The translations under genes and the position numbers were made by a program. This document shows, in pieces, positions 7,604 to 16,095 of a stretch of DNA of 18,977 nt. Position 1 is the first letter of the stretch. Each line of letters begins with the position of its first letter. Source of the stretch: Planctomycetaceae bacterium UBA6163 (GTDB lineage Bacteria > Planctomycetota > Planctomycetia > Pirellulales > Pirellulaceae); assembly GCA_002428205.1 (NCBI GenBank), contig DIUH01000332.1, forward strand, positions 1-18,977. The letters are read 5' to 3'. The notes under the pieces were generated by a model. The model worked only from the letters and a program-made list of their open reading frames with translations, made no database searches and was not told the DNA's origin.

Positions 7604-9601
7604 GTGAAACTCGTGATTTCATCTGCCAATCCGCAAAATCCGGCCGAGTCACTCGGACGCGTCCCAACAATCGCGCCAGGTGATAAAACCAGATCATTCA
7701 CCCCAAATGATTGGCTGACGAAGGTTGCGTCGTTATTCGGTGCACAAGCGGGAATCTTGTGGGACGCGACGATCGGATTTCGTGTCGTCGCCACATTGTC
7801 TCAAGATGATTCGCCACCAGCGGTTAAAATGCGGCAAGAAGATCATGAACGGATGTTGGCCGATGTCTTGCAAAACGGTAAACCGATTCTATTACAAACC
7901 CGATACACGGACTCCGATCGAGCCGACCTGTTGCTGGTCGGTATGTTTGACGTCGGGACCGTAGGATTGGTTGAACTGATCATCGAAAACCATACGTTCG
8001 ATCAAGGCGGTCTTAGTAGCCTCGAAAGAAGGTTTCGCGATGCGTTGCAATTGATCACCGTTTCCCACCCCGGACCGCTGGGCGGAACGCAATCGGTCGC
8101 CGGCCAGCAATCGCCAAATGGTACGCCTTTTGATGCACAGGAACTCAGCACGTTCCTCAAGCTGGTCCACAGCAGTATCGACTTGTCGCTAGCCACTGCG
8201 AACTTTGCCAACGAATCTCGCCGCATGCTGGGCTATGACCGCGTTACGGTGTTGGTCCAACGCGGCGGAAAACAGCAAATATTCGCGATCAGCGGACAAG
8301 CGTCGGTGAATCGCCGCAGCAACACCACAAAGCGGCTCGAAAAATTCGCCGCTAGCGTCTTGAAAACCGGACAGGCGTTTTGGTTCCCCAACACCGATGA
8401 CTTGCCAACCGCGATCCGCAAGTCGCTGGATGATTATGTCCAAGTATCACAAACCCGTAGTTTGGCAATTCTGCCGATCCGAAAAACCAGCGACGCGACC
8501 GACGATCCTTCAGCCACACCCCTATTGCAACCGCTGATCGGCGGGATCGTCTTTGAGGTATTTGAGAAAACCTGGAATCGTAGTAACGAAGAACCGAAGG
8601 CACAGTTTCTCGCATCACACGCCGAGCATGCGATCGGCAACGCCTTGCAGCATCAACAGATTTTTCTATATCCGCTTTGGAAACTCCTAGGCCGCACAAA
8701 AGCCCTGACTCAGCCCAAATACCTCAACAAGACGCTGATCGGCTTAGGGTTGGTCGTTGCGGTTGTACTTGCGATTTGCTTCTGGCCAGTCAACTTTTAT
8801 GTGACAGCCGATGGCATGCTGGTGCCATCGACTTACAAACCTGTTTTCAGCAACCTTAAAGCCGAAGTCCAGCAAGTCCTCGTTCATCATGGTGACCCGG
8901 TCAAAAAAGGCCAAGCGCTGGTGCAGATGGCCAGCCCCGAGCATGAGTTCCGCGTCGAGGAATTGCAAAGCCAATTAAAAACGGCGAGACAAAGGTTGAC
9001 AATCGTCGAAGACCAACGATACAGCCCCACACGCGACAAGTCGGCCACAGATATCGAAGAAAACATCGTGTCGTTGAGAACTCAGATCGAAAGTCTTGAG
9101 GCGCAGTTGGCGATCTTAAACAAGATTACCGATCTGCTGACGGTTTACAGTCCGATCGATGGCCAGGTCATTACCTGGGACTTAAAATATCAGTTGAAAA
9201 ACCGCGTCGTCGGCGAAGGTGTGCGCCTGATGGAAGTGGCCGACATTGGCGGCCAGTGGATGATCGAAATCAATTTGCCGATCCGCCGGCAAGGTCATCT
9301 GGCACGAGCGATTCAAAACGGCGATCTAAGTAATTTGAAGGTTTCATTCTTGCTAGCCGCCGATACGTCCAAGCGTTATTCCGGGCGGGTTGTCGAAATT
9401 TCCGACGTGGTTTCGATCAGCAGTGACAATCGACAAGTCATCAAAATCCGGGCAACTATCGACGACAGCGATATCACAATCGACCAAGTTCGGTCGGCGG
9501 TATCGGCAAAAATCTACTGCGGCAAGTCAAGCCTCGGTTATTTGTGGTTTAGCGATATTGGCGAATTTTTTCAAAAGCATGTGTTCTTTCCCCTGTTTTA
9601 A
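7604..9601 (+). CDS. HlyD-family membrane adaptor with N-terminal GAF-like sensor region
   Basis: The 665-residue protein starts at GTG. The cytoplasmic part has two GAF-like segments: a weaker one at about 35-155 (GILWDATIGFRVVATL, later GLVELIIENHTF) and a clearer one at about 182-350 (LATANFANESRRMLGYDRVTVLV; SLAILPIR; GGIVFEVFE). One transmembrane helix follows (about 377-396, GLGLVVAVVLAICFWPV). The periplasmic part is a membrane-fusion protein: first lipoyl half (about 412-445, HHGDPVKKGQALVQM), coiled coil (446-510), second half (511-550, YSPIDGQVI) and a beta-barrel to about 640. HlyD adaptors bridge inner-membrane exporters to the outer membrane; the GAF part suggests small-molecule or redox control of the assembly, which is inference. 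The next gene, 66 bases downstream, is the M50-HlyD fusion, so the two are probably co-transcribed. Confidence 0.85.
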   Translation: MKLVISSANPQNPAESLGRVPTIAPGDKTRSFTPNDWLTKVASLFGAQAGILWDATIGFRVVATLSQDDSPPAVKMRQEDHERMLADVLQNGKPILLQTRYTDSDRADLLLVGMFDVGTVGLVELIIENHTFDQGGLSSLERRFRDALQLITVSHPGPLGGTQSVAGQQSPNGTPFDAQELSTFLKLVHSSIDLSLATANFANESRRMLGYDRVTVLVQRGGKQQIFAISGQASVNRRSNTTKRLEKFAASVLKTGQAFWFPNTDDLPTAIRKSLDDYVQVSQTRSLAILPIRKTSDATDDPSATPLLQPLIGGIVFEVFEKTWNRSNEEPKAQFLASHAEHAIGNALQHQQIFLYPLWKLLGRTKALTQPKYLNKTLIGLGLVVAVVLAICFWPVNFYVTADGMLVPSTYKPVFSNLKAEVQQVLVHHGDPVKKGQALVQMASPEHEFRVEELQSQLKTARQRLTIVEDQRYSPTRDKSATDIEENIVSLRTQIESLEAQLAILNKITDLLTVYSPIDGQVITWDLKYQLKNRVVGEGVRLMEVADIGGQWMIEINLPIRRQGHLARAIQNGDLSNLKVSFLLAADTSKRYSGRVVEISDVVSISSDNRQVIKIRATIDDSDITIDQVRSAVSAKIYCGKSSLGYLWFSDIGEFFQKHVFFPLF

Positions 9602-9667
9602 TTGATCCAAAAAGACGGAAACGCACGCACCGGATTTGAAATAACTAATTGGTGACCATAGCGAACC

Positions 9668-11911
9668 ATGACAACCAACTTGGCATCATCAAACACCAGC
9701 GTCGATCTATGGATCGGGATGCGGACGCGTTCCGACCTGATCGTCCAAAAAGTCGTTCTTCAAGGTCAACAAAGCTGGGTCGTAAAGGACCCGTTATCAA
9801 TGAAGTTTTATCGACTGCAAGAGGCCGAATATGTCATTTTCGAAGCACTGCGAGAAAAAACCAACTATCGGACGCTGAAACAAATCCTTGACCGCCGGTT
9901 TCCCGAATCCACGACACGACTGGGGATGATCCAGCAATTGGTCATCCAGATGCAACGGATGGGGTTGTTGATTTCGGATTCAACGGGCCAAGCGATTTCG
10001 CTGCGGCGAGAGCGTCATCGCGAGCAGCAGCGCAAGTGGGTCGGCATGCTGGCCAGCATGACTTCGATGCGATTTCCCGGTGTCGATCCGGAACGCTTGC
10101 TGGCTTTTCTTTACAACAAACTCGGATGGATGTTTTCGAAATGGTTCACTTGCCTAGCCCTGCTGACTTGCGCAAACGCTTTGATTCTGGTCGCCTCGAA
10201 CTTGGAGGAGTTTTTCGCAAGGCTTCCTGATTTCCAGAGTTTTTTTGGCTTGGACAATCTGGCATTAATGTTTGTGTTGCTGATATTTACGAAAAGCGTG
10301 CACGAGCTCGGGCACGGTTTAATGTGCAAGCATTTTGGCGGCGAATGTCACCAAATCGGTTTTATGTTACTAGTGTTCACGCCGGCCATGTACTGCGACA
10401 CCTCGGATTCGTGGATCCTGCCGAATCGGTGGCATCGGATCGTGATCGGGGCCGCCGGGATGTATGTGGAAATCGTGATGGCTGCGATCTGCACATTCGT
10501 TTGGTGGCACACCAATCCCGGCTGGATTCATTACCTGTCGTTGAACATCATGTTCCTCAGTTCGGTCAGCACTTTGATGTTCAACGCTAACCCGCTGATG
10601 CGATACGACGGTTATTTCATGCTGTCGGATTATTTAGAAATCCCCAACCTTAGCCAGAAGGCTCGACTGGCAATGATTTCAAAGCTTCGCGAATGGGCTT
10701 TGGGGTTGCCACCCATTAACGATCGTCAATTGCCGACCCGAAACCGACTCGGTTTTGCGGCCTACAGTGTCGCATCATTTGCCTACAAATGGTTCATCAT
10801 GATCGCCGTCTTTTGGTTCGTCAGGTCAATGCTCGAACCATACGGCCTGGCCGTCCTGGGGAACGTCATGATTGCCATGTCGCTGGTCGGTATGGCTTTC
10901 GTTCCATTATTCAAAGCGATTCAGTATATGTCCTGCCCTGGCAGATTTCGTGAAGTGAGTAAGTTTCGTTTGACCAGAACGATCGGGCTAGGCACCGCAG
11001 TCGTGTTGGCGATCAGTTTCTTGCCACTGCCGCAATACGTTTCGGGATACGCGCGGATTCGGCCTCAGGATGCACAAATCTTGTCGGTTACCGTCGCCGG
11101 GAAAATAGATCAGATCCGAGTTCGCCCAGGCGATAGCGTTCGCAAAGGTGATGTGATCGCGGTTTTGAAGAATCTTGATTTGGAACTCGATTTATTGCGA
11201 TTTGAGGGCGATCTGGCAACGGCCCGCAGCGATCTCGTCGGCTTCGAATTGAATCGAAATAGGTTGATCGATTCAGAACGTCACATCGCGGAACTGAAGG
11301 TAAAGGTTCGTAACCTGAGTGCGGTTATTGAACTAAAGAAGCAAGAACTGGAAAGATTGACGTTACGTGCCGATCGCGATGGAGTGGTCATTCTTGCGGA
11401 AAATGTTCCCAGAAAACCGGATGATTCCACGGAACTGCAGCACTGGAACGGAACACCGCTGGATCTTGAGAATGTGGGGGCCTTATTAGAACCCAACACG
11501 ATTGTCTGTCTGGTTGGCCGACCCGGACGATACGAAGCGACGGTTGTGGTTGACCAAGCCGATGTGCAATTGGTTGCGACCGACCAATCGGTTTCGTTGA
11601 TGCTGGAGCAATCCGCCGGCCAGCGTTTCACCGCTAAGGTGGTCGATGTCAGCCAAGACGAAATGACCCAGATCCCTCGCGAACTTTCGCAAACCAAGGG
11701 AGGTCCGATTGCCGTCAAAGCGTCGCCCGATGGTGGTGAACGTCCGCTGTTAAAGTCGTACGAGGTGTTTACCGTCTTAGCAGATTCCGATGCAACTGCG
11801 GACCGATGTCTTGGTGCGGGGTTTCATGGCAAGGCCAAGATACACGCCGGATATTCCACGGTGGCCAGCATGTCGGCACGCTATTTGCGCAATTTGATCA
11901 ATTTCCGCTAA
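9668..11911 (+). CDS. PqqD-like / M50 metalloprotease / HlyD fusion protein
   Basis: The 747-residue protein has three parts. Residues about 25-105 resemble a PqqD-type winged-helix domain (KDPLSMKFYRL, EAEYVIFEAL, then IQQLVIQMQRMGLL), the fold that binds leader peptides in RiPP enzymes. Residues about 155-455 are a polytopic M50 (site-2 protease-like) domain with HELGH at 212-216 (zinc site, Glu213 catalytic) and a second motif NPLMRYDGY (308-316, Asp314 a likely third zinc ligand). TPAMYCDTSDSW (238-249) is also typical of this subfamily. Residues about 456-747 are a HlyD-like periplasmic part (VRPGDSVRKGDVIAVL, 485-500; ERLTLRADRDGVVI later). Similar proteins are annotated as peptide zinc metalloproteases. 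It likely cleaves or helps export a membrane-bound peptide, but the substrate is unknown. All zinc ligands are present, so it should be active. Confidence 0.87.
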   Translation: MTTNLASSNTSVDLWIGMRTRSDLIVQKVVLQGQQSWVVKDPLSMKFYRLQEAEYVIFEALREKTNYRTLKQILDRRFPESTTRLGMIQQLVIQMQRMGLLISDSTGQAISLRRERHREQQRKWVGMLASMTSMRFPGVDPERLLAFLYNKLGWMFSKWFTCLALLTCANALILVASNLEEFFARLPDFQSFFGLDNLALMFVLLIFTKSVHELGHGLMCKHFGGECHQIGFMLLVFTPAMYCDTSDSWILPNRWHRIVIGAAGMYVEIVMAAICTFVWWHTNPGWIHYLSLNIMFLSSVSTLMFNANPLMRYDGYFMLSDYLEIPNLSQKARLAMISKLREWALGLPPINDRQLPTRNRLGFAAYSVASFAYKWFIMIAVFWFVRSMLEPYGLAVLGNVMIAMSLVGMAFVPLFKAIQYMSCPGRFREVSKFRLTRTIGLGTAVVLAISFLPLPQYVSGYARIRPQDAQILSVTVAGKIDQIRVRPGDSVRKGDVIAVLKNLDLELDLLRFEGDLATARSDLVGFELNRNRLIDSERHIAELKVKVRNLSAVIELKKQELERLTLRADRDGVVILAENVPRKPDDSTELQHWNGTPLDLENVGALLEPNTIVCLVGRPGRYEATVVVDQADVQLVATDQSVSLMLEQSAGQRFTAKVVDVSQDEMTQIPRELSQTKGGPIAVKASPDGGERPLLKSYEVFTVLADSDATADRCLGAGFHGKAKIHAGYSTVASMSARYLRNLINFR

Positions 11912-12317
11912 GCACGTCGGTAGAAATAAATCGGTTTAACGAGCACGAAACTCTCCGTTGGGAGAGTCGGCCTCTCAGGGCCAGAGAGAGCCCTTCCCGG
12001 CCCCGCAAGGCCAGACCTCAATGTTTTTCAGTTTGAACCGATTGTGCTTGCTGTTACCCAGGAGCGTTATTGGCCACACGATCAGACCGTTCGTGACATC
12101 CTGCCAACGACAACAAAAAGTACCCTCATTTTGTAACGAATTATTTTCTTTACCACCGACGCGAAATACGCTGTGCATCAGATCGGACGCCTCGACCCCT
12201 TCCGAACGCCCATTCCGAAACAGTCGTGGCGATACGGTGGCCGAACGAATTCTTGGGGCAACCACTGCGGCCAGACTTTCTGACCACAGCGGCACACTGA
12301 TTCGGAGTTGGATTGAA
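11912..12317 (+). other. 406-base non-coding leader with tandem small hairpins
   Basis: No convincing gene lies here. A frame continuous with the downstream HlyD gene is open from 11958, but its residues show no domain, and the downstream gene has its own signal peptide. The first 100 bases hold three stems in a row. CTCTCC (11951-11956) pairs with GGAGAG (11961-11966) around GTTG. AGGGC (11977-11981) pairs with GCCCT (11990-11994). GGCC (11999-12002) pairs with GGCC (12009-12012). They could end the M50 transcript or form a structured 5' leader for the next gene. No U-tract follows directly. Confidence 0.5.
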
Positions 12318-13217
12318 ATGAAAACCGTGCTTGTCGTCGCTCTCGCTCTATTGACGCTCGTCGCCAACCGAGGCAAAACCTGGGGGCAAGAAATCGAAAT
12401 CCGAAATTTGCCCTTACAACTGATCGCTGATGTCGAGGTAGCCTCGCTAGATACCGGTGTAGTCACCAAGTTGCACGTTCAGACCGGGGACTATGTCGCC
12501 GAAGGGGCAGTGCTGATGGAACTTGATCGCGCGCTTCATGAAGGTGAGTCAGCGGTCAAAAAGATGTCATGCCTAATCGCGGACGCAGAGGCTGGCAACG
12601 ATGTTAATCTTCGATTTTCTGAAAAGACTTTGATGCTCAATGAAAAAATTCTTGAGAAAAGCCTTAACGCCATCGCGGCTTATCCCAAAAGCATTTCGGA
12701 AACCGAAATCGATAGACTTCGCCTAGAACGAGACCAATCCGAATTGTCGATCCAGCAGGCACAACTTGGACAAGAGGTGGCGCGGCTGACTGCCCAGCTT
12801 CGCCGCGAAGAAAAGACACTTGCCGATATCCAGCTGGCTCGTCGTACATTGCGTTCACCTTTAGCCGGAATCGTAGTCGGTATCGATGCTCATCCCGGCG
12901 AAGCTGTGGTGAGCGGCAAGCCCACGATGCGGATCGTATCGCTTAAACGACTGCGATTGATCGCCAGCGTCGATCGCAAGTTTGCCTTCAAAATCAATAA
13001 GGGTGATTCTGCGGCGTTGCACATTCAGGTTGGCCAGGAAGAGGCAGTGGTTCCTGCGACAATCGTTTTTGTTAGTCCTGAAATTCGATTCACTGAACAA
13101 ACATTCGACGTCTGGGCCGAAGTCGAAAATCATGCTGGCCTTTTGTTGCCAGGCATGAAGGGAACGTTGAAAATGGACGTTCGGGAATCGGTAAAGGAAG
13201 ATCCGCCACAACCATAA
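12318..13217 (+). CDS. Secreted HlyD/RND-type periplasmic adaptor
   Basis: The 299-residue protein starts at the ATG at 12318, preceded by GGAG at 12304-12307. It opens with a signal peptide (MKTVLVVALALLTLVANRGK, cleavage near residue 23). The mature part is a small membrane-fusion protein: lipoyl half (about 35-70, TGVVTKLHVQTGDYVAEGAVL), coiled coil (72-175, rich in Glu/Leu/Gln), second half (176-210, LRSPLAGIVVGIDAHPGEAV) and a beta-barrel domain (211-290, ending in LLLPGMKGTLKM). Unlike the other two HlyD proteins of the cluster it has no transmembrane anchor, so it is periplasmic or a lipid-free partner. It follows the M50 fusion by a 406-base structured gap and may have its own promoter there. 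The likely role is as the third adaptor in the same export assembly, which is inference from position. Confidence 0.85.
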   Translation: MKTVLVVALALLTLVANRGKTWGQEIEIRNLPLQLIADVEVASLDTGVVTKLHVQTGDYVAEGAVLMELDRALHEGESAVKKMSCLIADAEAGNDVNLRFSEKTLMLNEKILEKSLNAIAAYPKSISETEIDRLRLERDQSELSIQQAQLGQEVARLTAQLRREEKTLADIQLARRTLRSPLAGIVVGIDAHPGEAVVSGKPTMRIVSLKRLRLIASVDRKFAFKINKGDSAALHIQVGQEEAVVPATIVFVSPEIRFTEQTFDVWAEVENHAGLLLPGMKGTLKMDVRESVKEDPPQP

Positions 13218-13243
13218 GCTGGCAAAGTACTTGACTTCCTATG

Positions 13244-13268
13244 TTCCCGCTCGATCAACGCGGAAACA
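13244..13268. terminator. Imperfect hairpin in a convergent gap
   Basis: GTTCCCGC (13244-13251) and GCGGAAAC (13261-13268) pair with one C-A mismatch around a 9-base loop. It lies 26 bases past the HlyD stop at 13217 and before the leftward gene ending at 13361, so a terminator role for the rightward operon is plausible but weak. No U-tract is present. Confidence 0.3.
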
Positions 13269-13360
13269 GATTGCATGCGACTGGTTGGGCGGCGACTCGA
13301 CATCCGTAGGAATCTTCAAACCAGATCCATAAATCAATCGCCGTTTTTGCGCGACCGATC

Positions 13361-15505
13361 CTAAAGAGCGTTCTGGATAATCCAGTAAACCTTCGCGATT
13401 TCCTCATTTCGAACATCCGAGCCTGAGGATGCGGGGCCGAGCAAAGATTGCACCCATTCGATTTGACGCTCGCTAACGTTGTGATAACCAACCGCATAGA
13501 AAGCATGCCGAACCTGTTGGTCGCGATCTGTGATCGATTCCATCCATCCGCCTCGGAGGCCTTCGCGATCTGATAACCACTGAGTCCACCAATAATCTTG
13601 AAGGCCAATCGGTTTTGCCGACGATTTGCCGCCATTGGATCCCGACGAAGGCTTAGCGGCCGGCGAACCAGGCGTCGTGGTAATTGGCTGAGCCAACATG
13701 GAATCTTGCGGTCCGATCTTCGATGGCTGCTTGCCACTGCGAGACTCCATCATTGCCAACAATTGCGGACGCGAGGCAGTCGGCCATGGCGACCGTGCCG
13801 CTGCAAACGACCGCTGGGCAAGCGAAGCCGAAACCAGTTGTGACTCACCCGCCAACCGCCAGGCATCACCCTGCAGTTCAACAGGTGTTCCACGCTTCAT
13901 CGGTTCGGACTGAACGATCCAGCGGGCCGCGACGCGTAAATCAAAGTTGGCTGCGATCAATTTTTCGCTCAGCATCTCCAGCGCCACTTCGATCGAATCG
14001 TCTCGCGGAGGAGCGATCGGAGAACTGGCGGCGGAAACCATCGGCGTACCAAAACCGATCGACCACAGGTGGTTGACCAAACTGCGGGCGAGTTGGCGGT
14101 TGCCGATCAAGGAGCGTGCAAACTCTTCTCGCGACGAGATACGCACGGCATCCTCGGCATCGGGCTGGGCCAGTTGCTGGGGCAAGCCAAGCCAGCGTTT
14201 TGGGGCTCCCGGTGAAGCGACTCTTTGACGACCGTCGGGCATTTCATAGAAAACCGAATCGGTCTTTGACGGTGCGAACAATGCCGCCACCGCCCAGTAA
14301 TCGTGTTGGTTGAACCGGCTGTCGATCGGCGAATCGTGACATCGGGCACAACCGACGTCCGCACCCACAACTCGTCCCGCAACCCATTCGCCCATCGCTG
14401 CGGCCTTTGTGGTCGGTGCACCCGCCGAATCACTTGGGAACGGTTCGGCCGCGACCCAATCGCTGACCCATTGATCGAATCGACCGCCTGAGCGGATTAC
14501 CTGTGCCGCGCTGGCGACCAATTCGCCTTGTCGTTCGGCGGTTAAGCCTAAACCTTTGGACAACTGCTGCACCACACGCTCAGCAAGCAGTTGGCTTTGC
14601 GATTCTGTGGAAAACAATTGATCCGAAGCGAGTTCTTGAATCACCTGGCCAGTGGCGTTTGCCGTGCCGGCAGAACTGCTTGATCGCTGGACATCGGCGG
14701 CGGCCAGGCGAAAACCGAATCGGTCCGCAATCCGACTAGCCAAAGTCGCTTCGTCTACCGCTGGGGCTGGCGTCACGCCAATCGATTCCCAGTAGGTCAA
14801 GAACTGGCGATCGAAATCTTGTAAGCTGGACTTTCGCAAAGCAGCAATTCTGTCATTTGAAGGTGACACCTGGCCACCACTATCACCGCTAACGGTTACT
14901 GTTTCCGTCTTGTCCAATGGCTTGTTGGGGCCAGCAACCGAATTGTCCAAACTTAGTACAATCGGTTCGCGGCGAGGCTTGCTCGCCGAATGCGGCTTGG
15001 ACGATTCAGGGGTGACGGCCGCGACATTATTCGACGGCGCAGCGGCGCCAGAGCCTAAGCGATTCGTATTCTGGTCTAGTGAGGCGTCGGTTCCCGATGC
15101 GACCAAATCGCTGTTATTTTGCGATGGGTTGACGACAACCGCCGTTTGCATGCCGTTGTTTTTCCACGCGCGTACAGCGAGTAATGCCAACACAGATGCG
15201 GCCAACACCGCCAACAAACGAACCGCCGCGGCGACCTGGATTCCCTTTTGCGGGGCGACCGGTTTGTAAATGCGGTTCGCACCACTTCCGTTGGCAATTT
15301 GTCGGGACTGGTCCAGCTTTGCCAGGACATCGCGGGTAAAGTCACGCGGACCGGCGGTGGACCGCTGTTGCGAATCGAGAGTGCCGCCGACCAGGGGGCC
15401 GTCCTGCTGGCGAAAAAATTCCTGCAAGAGCGCATCCATCGCCCGGTCATCCGCGTCGGACCACTGGCCCGGCGGTTGCGATTGAGGGTCAGGATTGTTA
15501 CTCAT
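13361..15505 (-). CDS. Membrane-anchored DUF1549/DUF1553-like protein with anti-sigma-like N-terminus
   Basis: The 714-residue protein starts at the ATG at 15505-15503, overlapping the ECF sigma stop (TGATG). A TTG one codon upstream is a less likely start. Residues 1-90 are acidic and helical (DADDRAMDALLQEF; FTRDVLAKLDQ), as in many planctomycete anti-sigma proteins; one transmembrane helix follows (about 92-112). A long Ser/Pro/Asn linker (about 120-215) leads to a divergent DUF1549/DUF1553-like region. Its CARCH (386-390), FNQHDYWAVAALF, ARSLVNHLWSIGFGTP and AARWIVQSEP line up with CTQCH, KQQRFWDFNAFF, DKMMVNRFWSHFLGHA and LIRWITLSRP of the gene ending at 17409. I infer that it anchors and inhibits the sigma factor and that the outer part senses something outside. 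The inhibition is not shown by sequence alone. Confidence 0.82.
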   Translation of the reverse strand: MSNNPDPQSQPPGQWSDADDRAMDALLQEFFRQQDGPLVGGTLDSQQRSTAGPRDFTRDVLAKLDQSRQIANGSGANRIYKPVAPQKGIQVAAAVRLLAVLAASVLALLAVRAWKNNGMQTAVVVNPSQNNSDLVASGTDASLDQNTNRLGSGAAAPSNNVAAVTPESSKPHSASKPRREPIVLSLDNSVAGPNKPLDKTETVTVSGDSGGQVSPSNDRIAALRKSSLQDFDRQFLTYWESIGVTPAPAVDEATLASRIADRFGFRLAAADVQRSSSSAGTANATGQVIQELASDQLFSTESQSQLLAERVVQQLSKGLGLTAERQGELVASAAQVIRSGGRFDQWVSDWVAAEPFPSDSAGAPTTKAAAMGEWVAGRVVGADVGCARCHDSPIDSRFNQHDYWAVAALFAPSKTDSVFYEMPDGRQRVASPGAPKRWLGLPQQLAQPDAEDAVRISSREEFARSLIGNRQLARSLVNHLWSIGFGTPMVSAASSPIAPPRDDSIEVALEMLSEKLIAANFDLRVAARWIVQSEPMKRGTPVELQGDAWRLAGESQLVSASLAQRSFAAARSPWPTASRPQLLAMMESRSGKQPSKIGPQDSMLAQPITTTPGSPAAKPSSGSNGGKSSAKPIGLQDYWWTQWLSDREGLRGGWMESITDRDQQVRHAFYAVGYHNVSERQIEWVQSLLGPASSGSDVRNEEIAKVYWIIQNAL

Positions 15506-16038
15506 CAAAACTCAGTTCCACTTATCTTGCTCAGGACACATTCCCTGAGTTGCATTTTGGCCCGTTGCATTAAGTTTCGGGCGCCGTGTTCAGTAATATC
15601 AAGTGCCGCAGCGATTTCGGCCCGACTGGCCTCATCGCCGAATCTCATTTTAAGGGCTAATCGTGCCCGATCGCTGAGCGATTCCATGCAAACTTTCAGT
15701 CGGTCTAAAGTTTCATCCCCGCTAAGGTCACGTCCTGCCCAGCGGTTCCAAATCTCATCGAGTGGGTCTGATGTAACCACCGTTTTGGTTCTGCCACCTT
15801 TACGGTGGTAGGAAACCAATAAGTTATGCGCGGTTCGCCGCAGGTAAGACGCTGTCGCAGGATCGCTGTGCTGTGTGAACTCGTCTCGACAGAGAACTTT
15901 CAGCAAGGTTTCCTGGGTCAAATCATCCGCTAACGATTCGTCGCAACCGAGCATCCGCAAATACCGCCATACACCAACCTGGTGGCGGCGGATTAATTCT
16001 TCCGCTGAGCGGTGCGGCTCGGCTTCTTCATCACTCAC
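15505..16038 (-). CDS. ECF-type RNA polymerase sigma factor
   Basis: The 177-residue protein starts at GTG (16038-16036); an ATG just upstream is out of frame and hits a stop at once. Sigma-2 lies at about 12-80 (ELIRRHQVGVWRYLRML, then DDLTQETLLKVL, and YLRRTAHNLLVSYHRK). Sigma-4 lies at about 115-170 (LSDRARLALKMRFGDEASRAEIAAALDITEHGARNLMQRAKMQL, with its helix-turn-helix). There is no sigma-3, as in all ECF factors. It would direct polymerase to a small set of promoters. It overlaps the membrane DUF1549/1553-like gene by one base and follows the DUF1501 gene by 57 bases on the same strand. It therefore probably controls, or is controlled with, this cluster. ECF promoters cannot be recognised here without knowing its motif. 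Confidence 0.93.
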   Translation of the reverse strand: MSDEEAEPHRSAEELIRRHQVGVWRYLRMLGCDESLADDLTQETLLKVLCRDEFTQHSDPATASYLRRTAHNLLVSYHRKGGRTKTVVTSDPLDEIWNRWAGRDLSGDETLDRLKVCMESLSDRARLALKMRFGDEASRAEIAAALDITEHGARNLMQRAKMQLRECVLSKISGTEF

Positions 16039-16095
16039 AGAGGGTGCTCATGCCGCACGAGACGCGATGACCATTGTAAAAGGCCAATCGCAGCT

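Noticed and set aside
11958..12317. In-frame N-terminal extension of the third HlyD gene (120 codons)
   Set aside because: The extension shows no domain or planctomycete-like codon pattern, and it crosses the hairpin cluster. The ATG at 12318 has a GGAG upstream and begins a clear signal peptide.
13255..13737. 160-codon frame on the - strand
   Set aside because: It overlaps the C-terminal part of the membrane DUF1549/1553-like gene in another frame and shows only arginine- and serine-rich shadow sequence.
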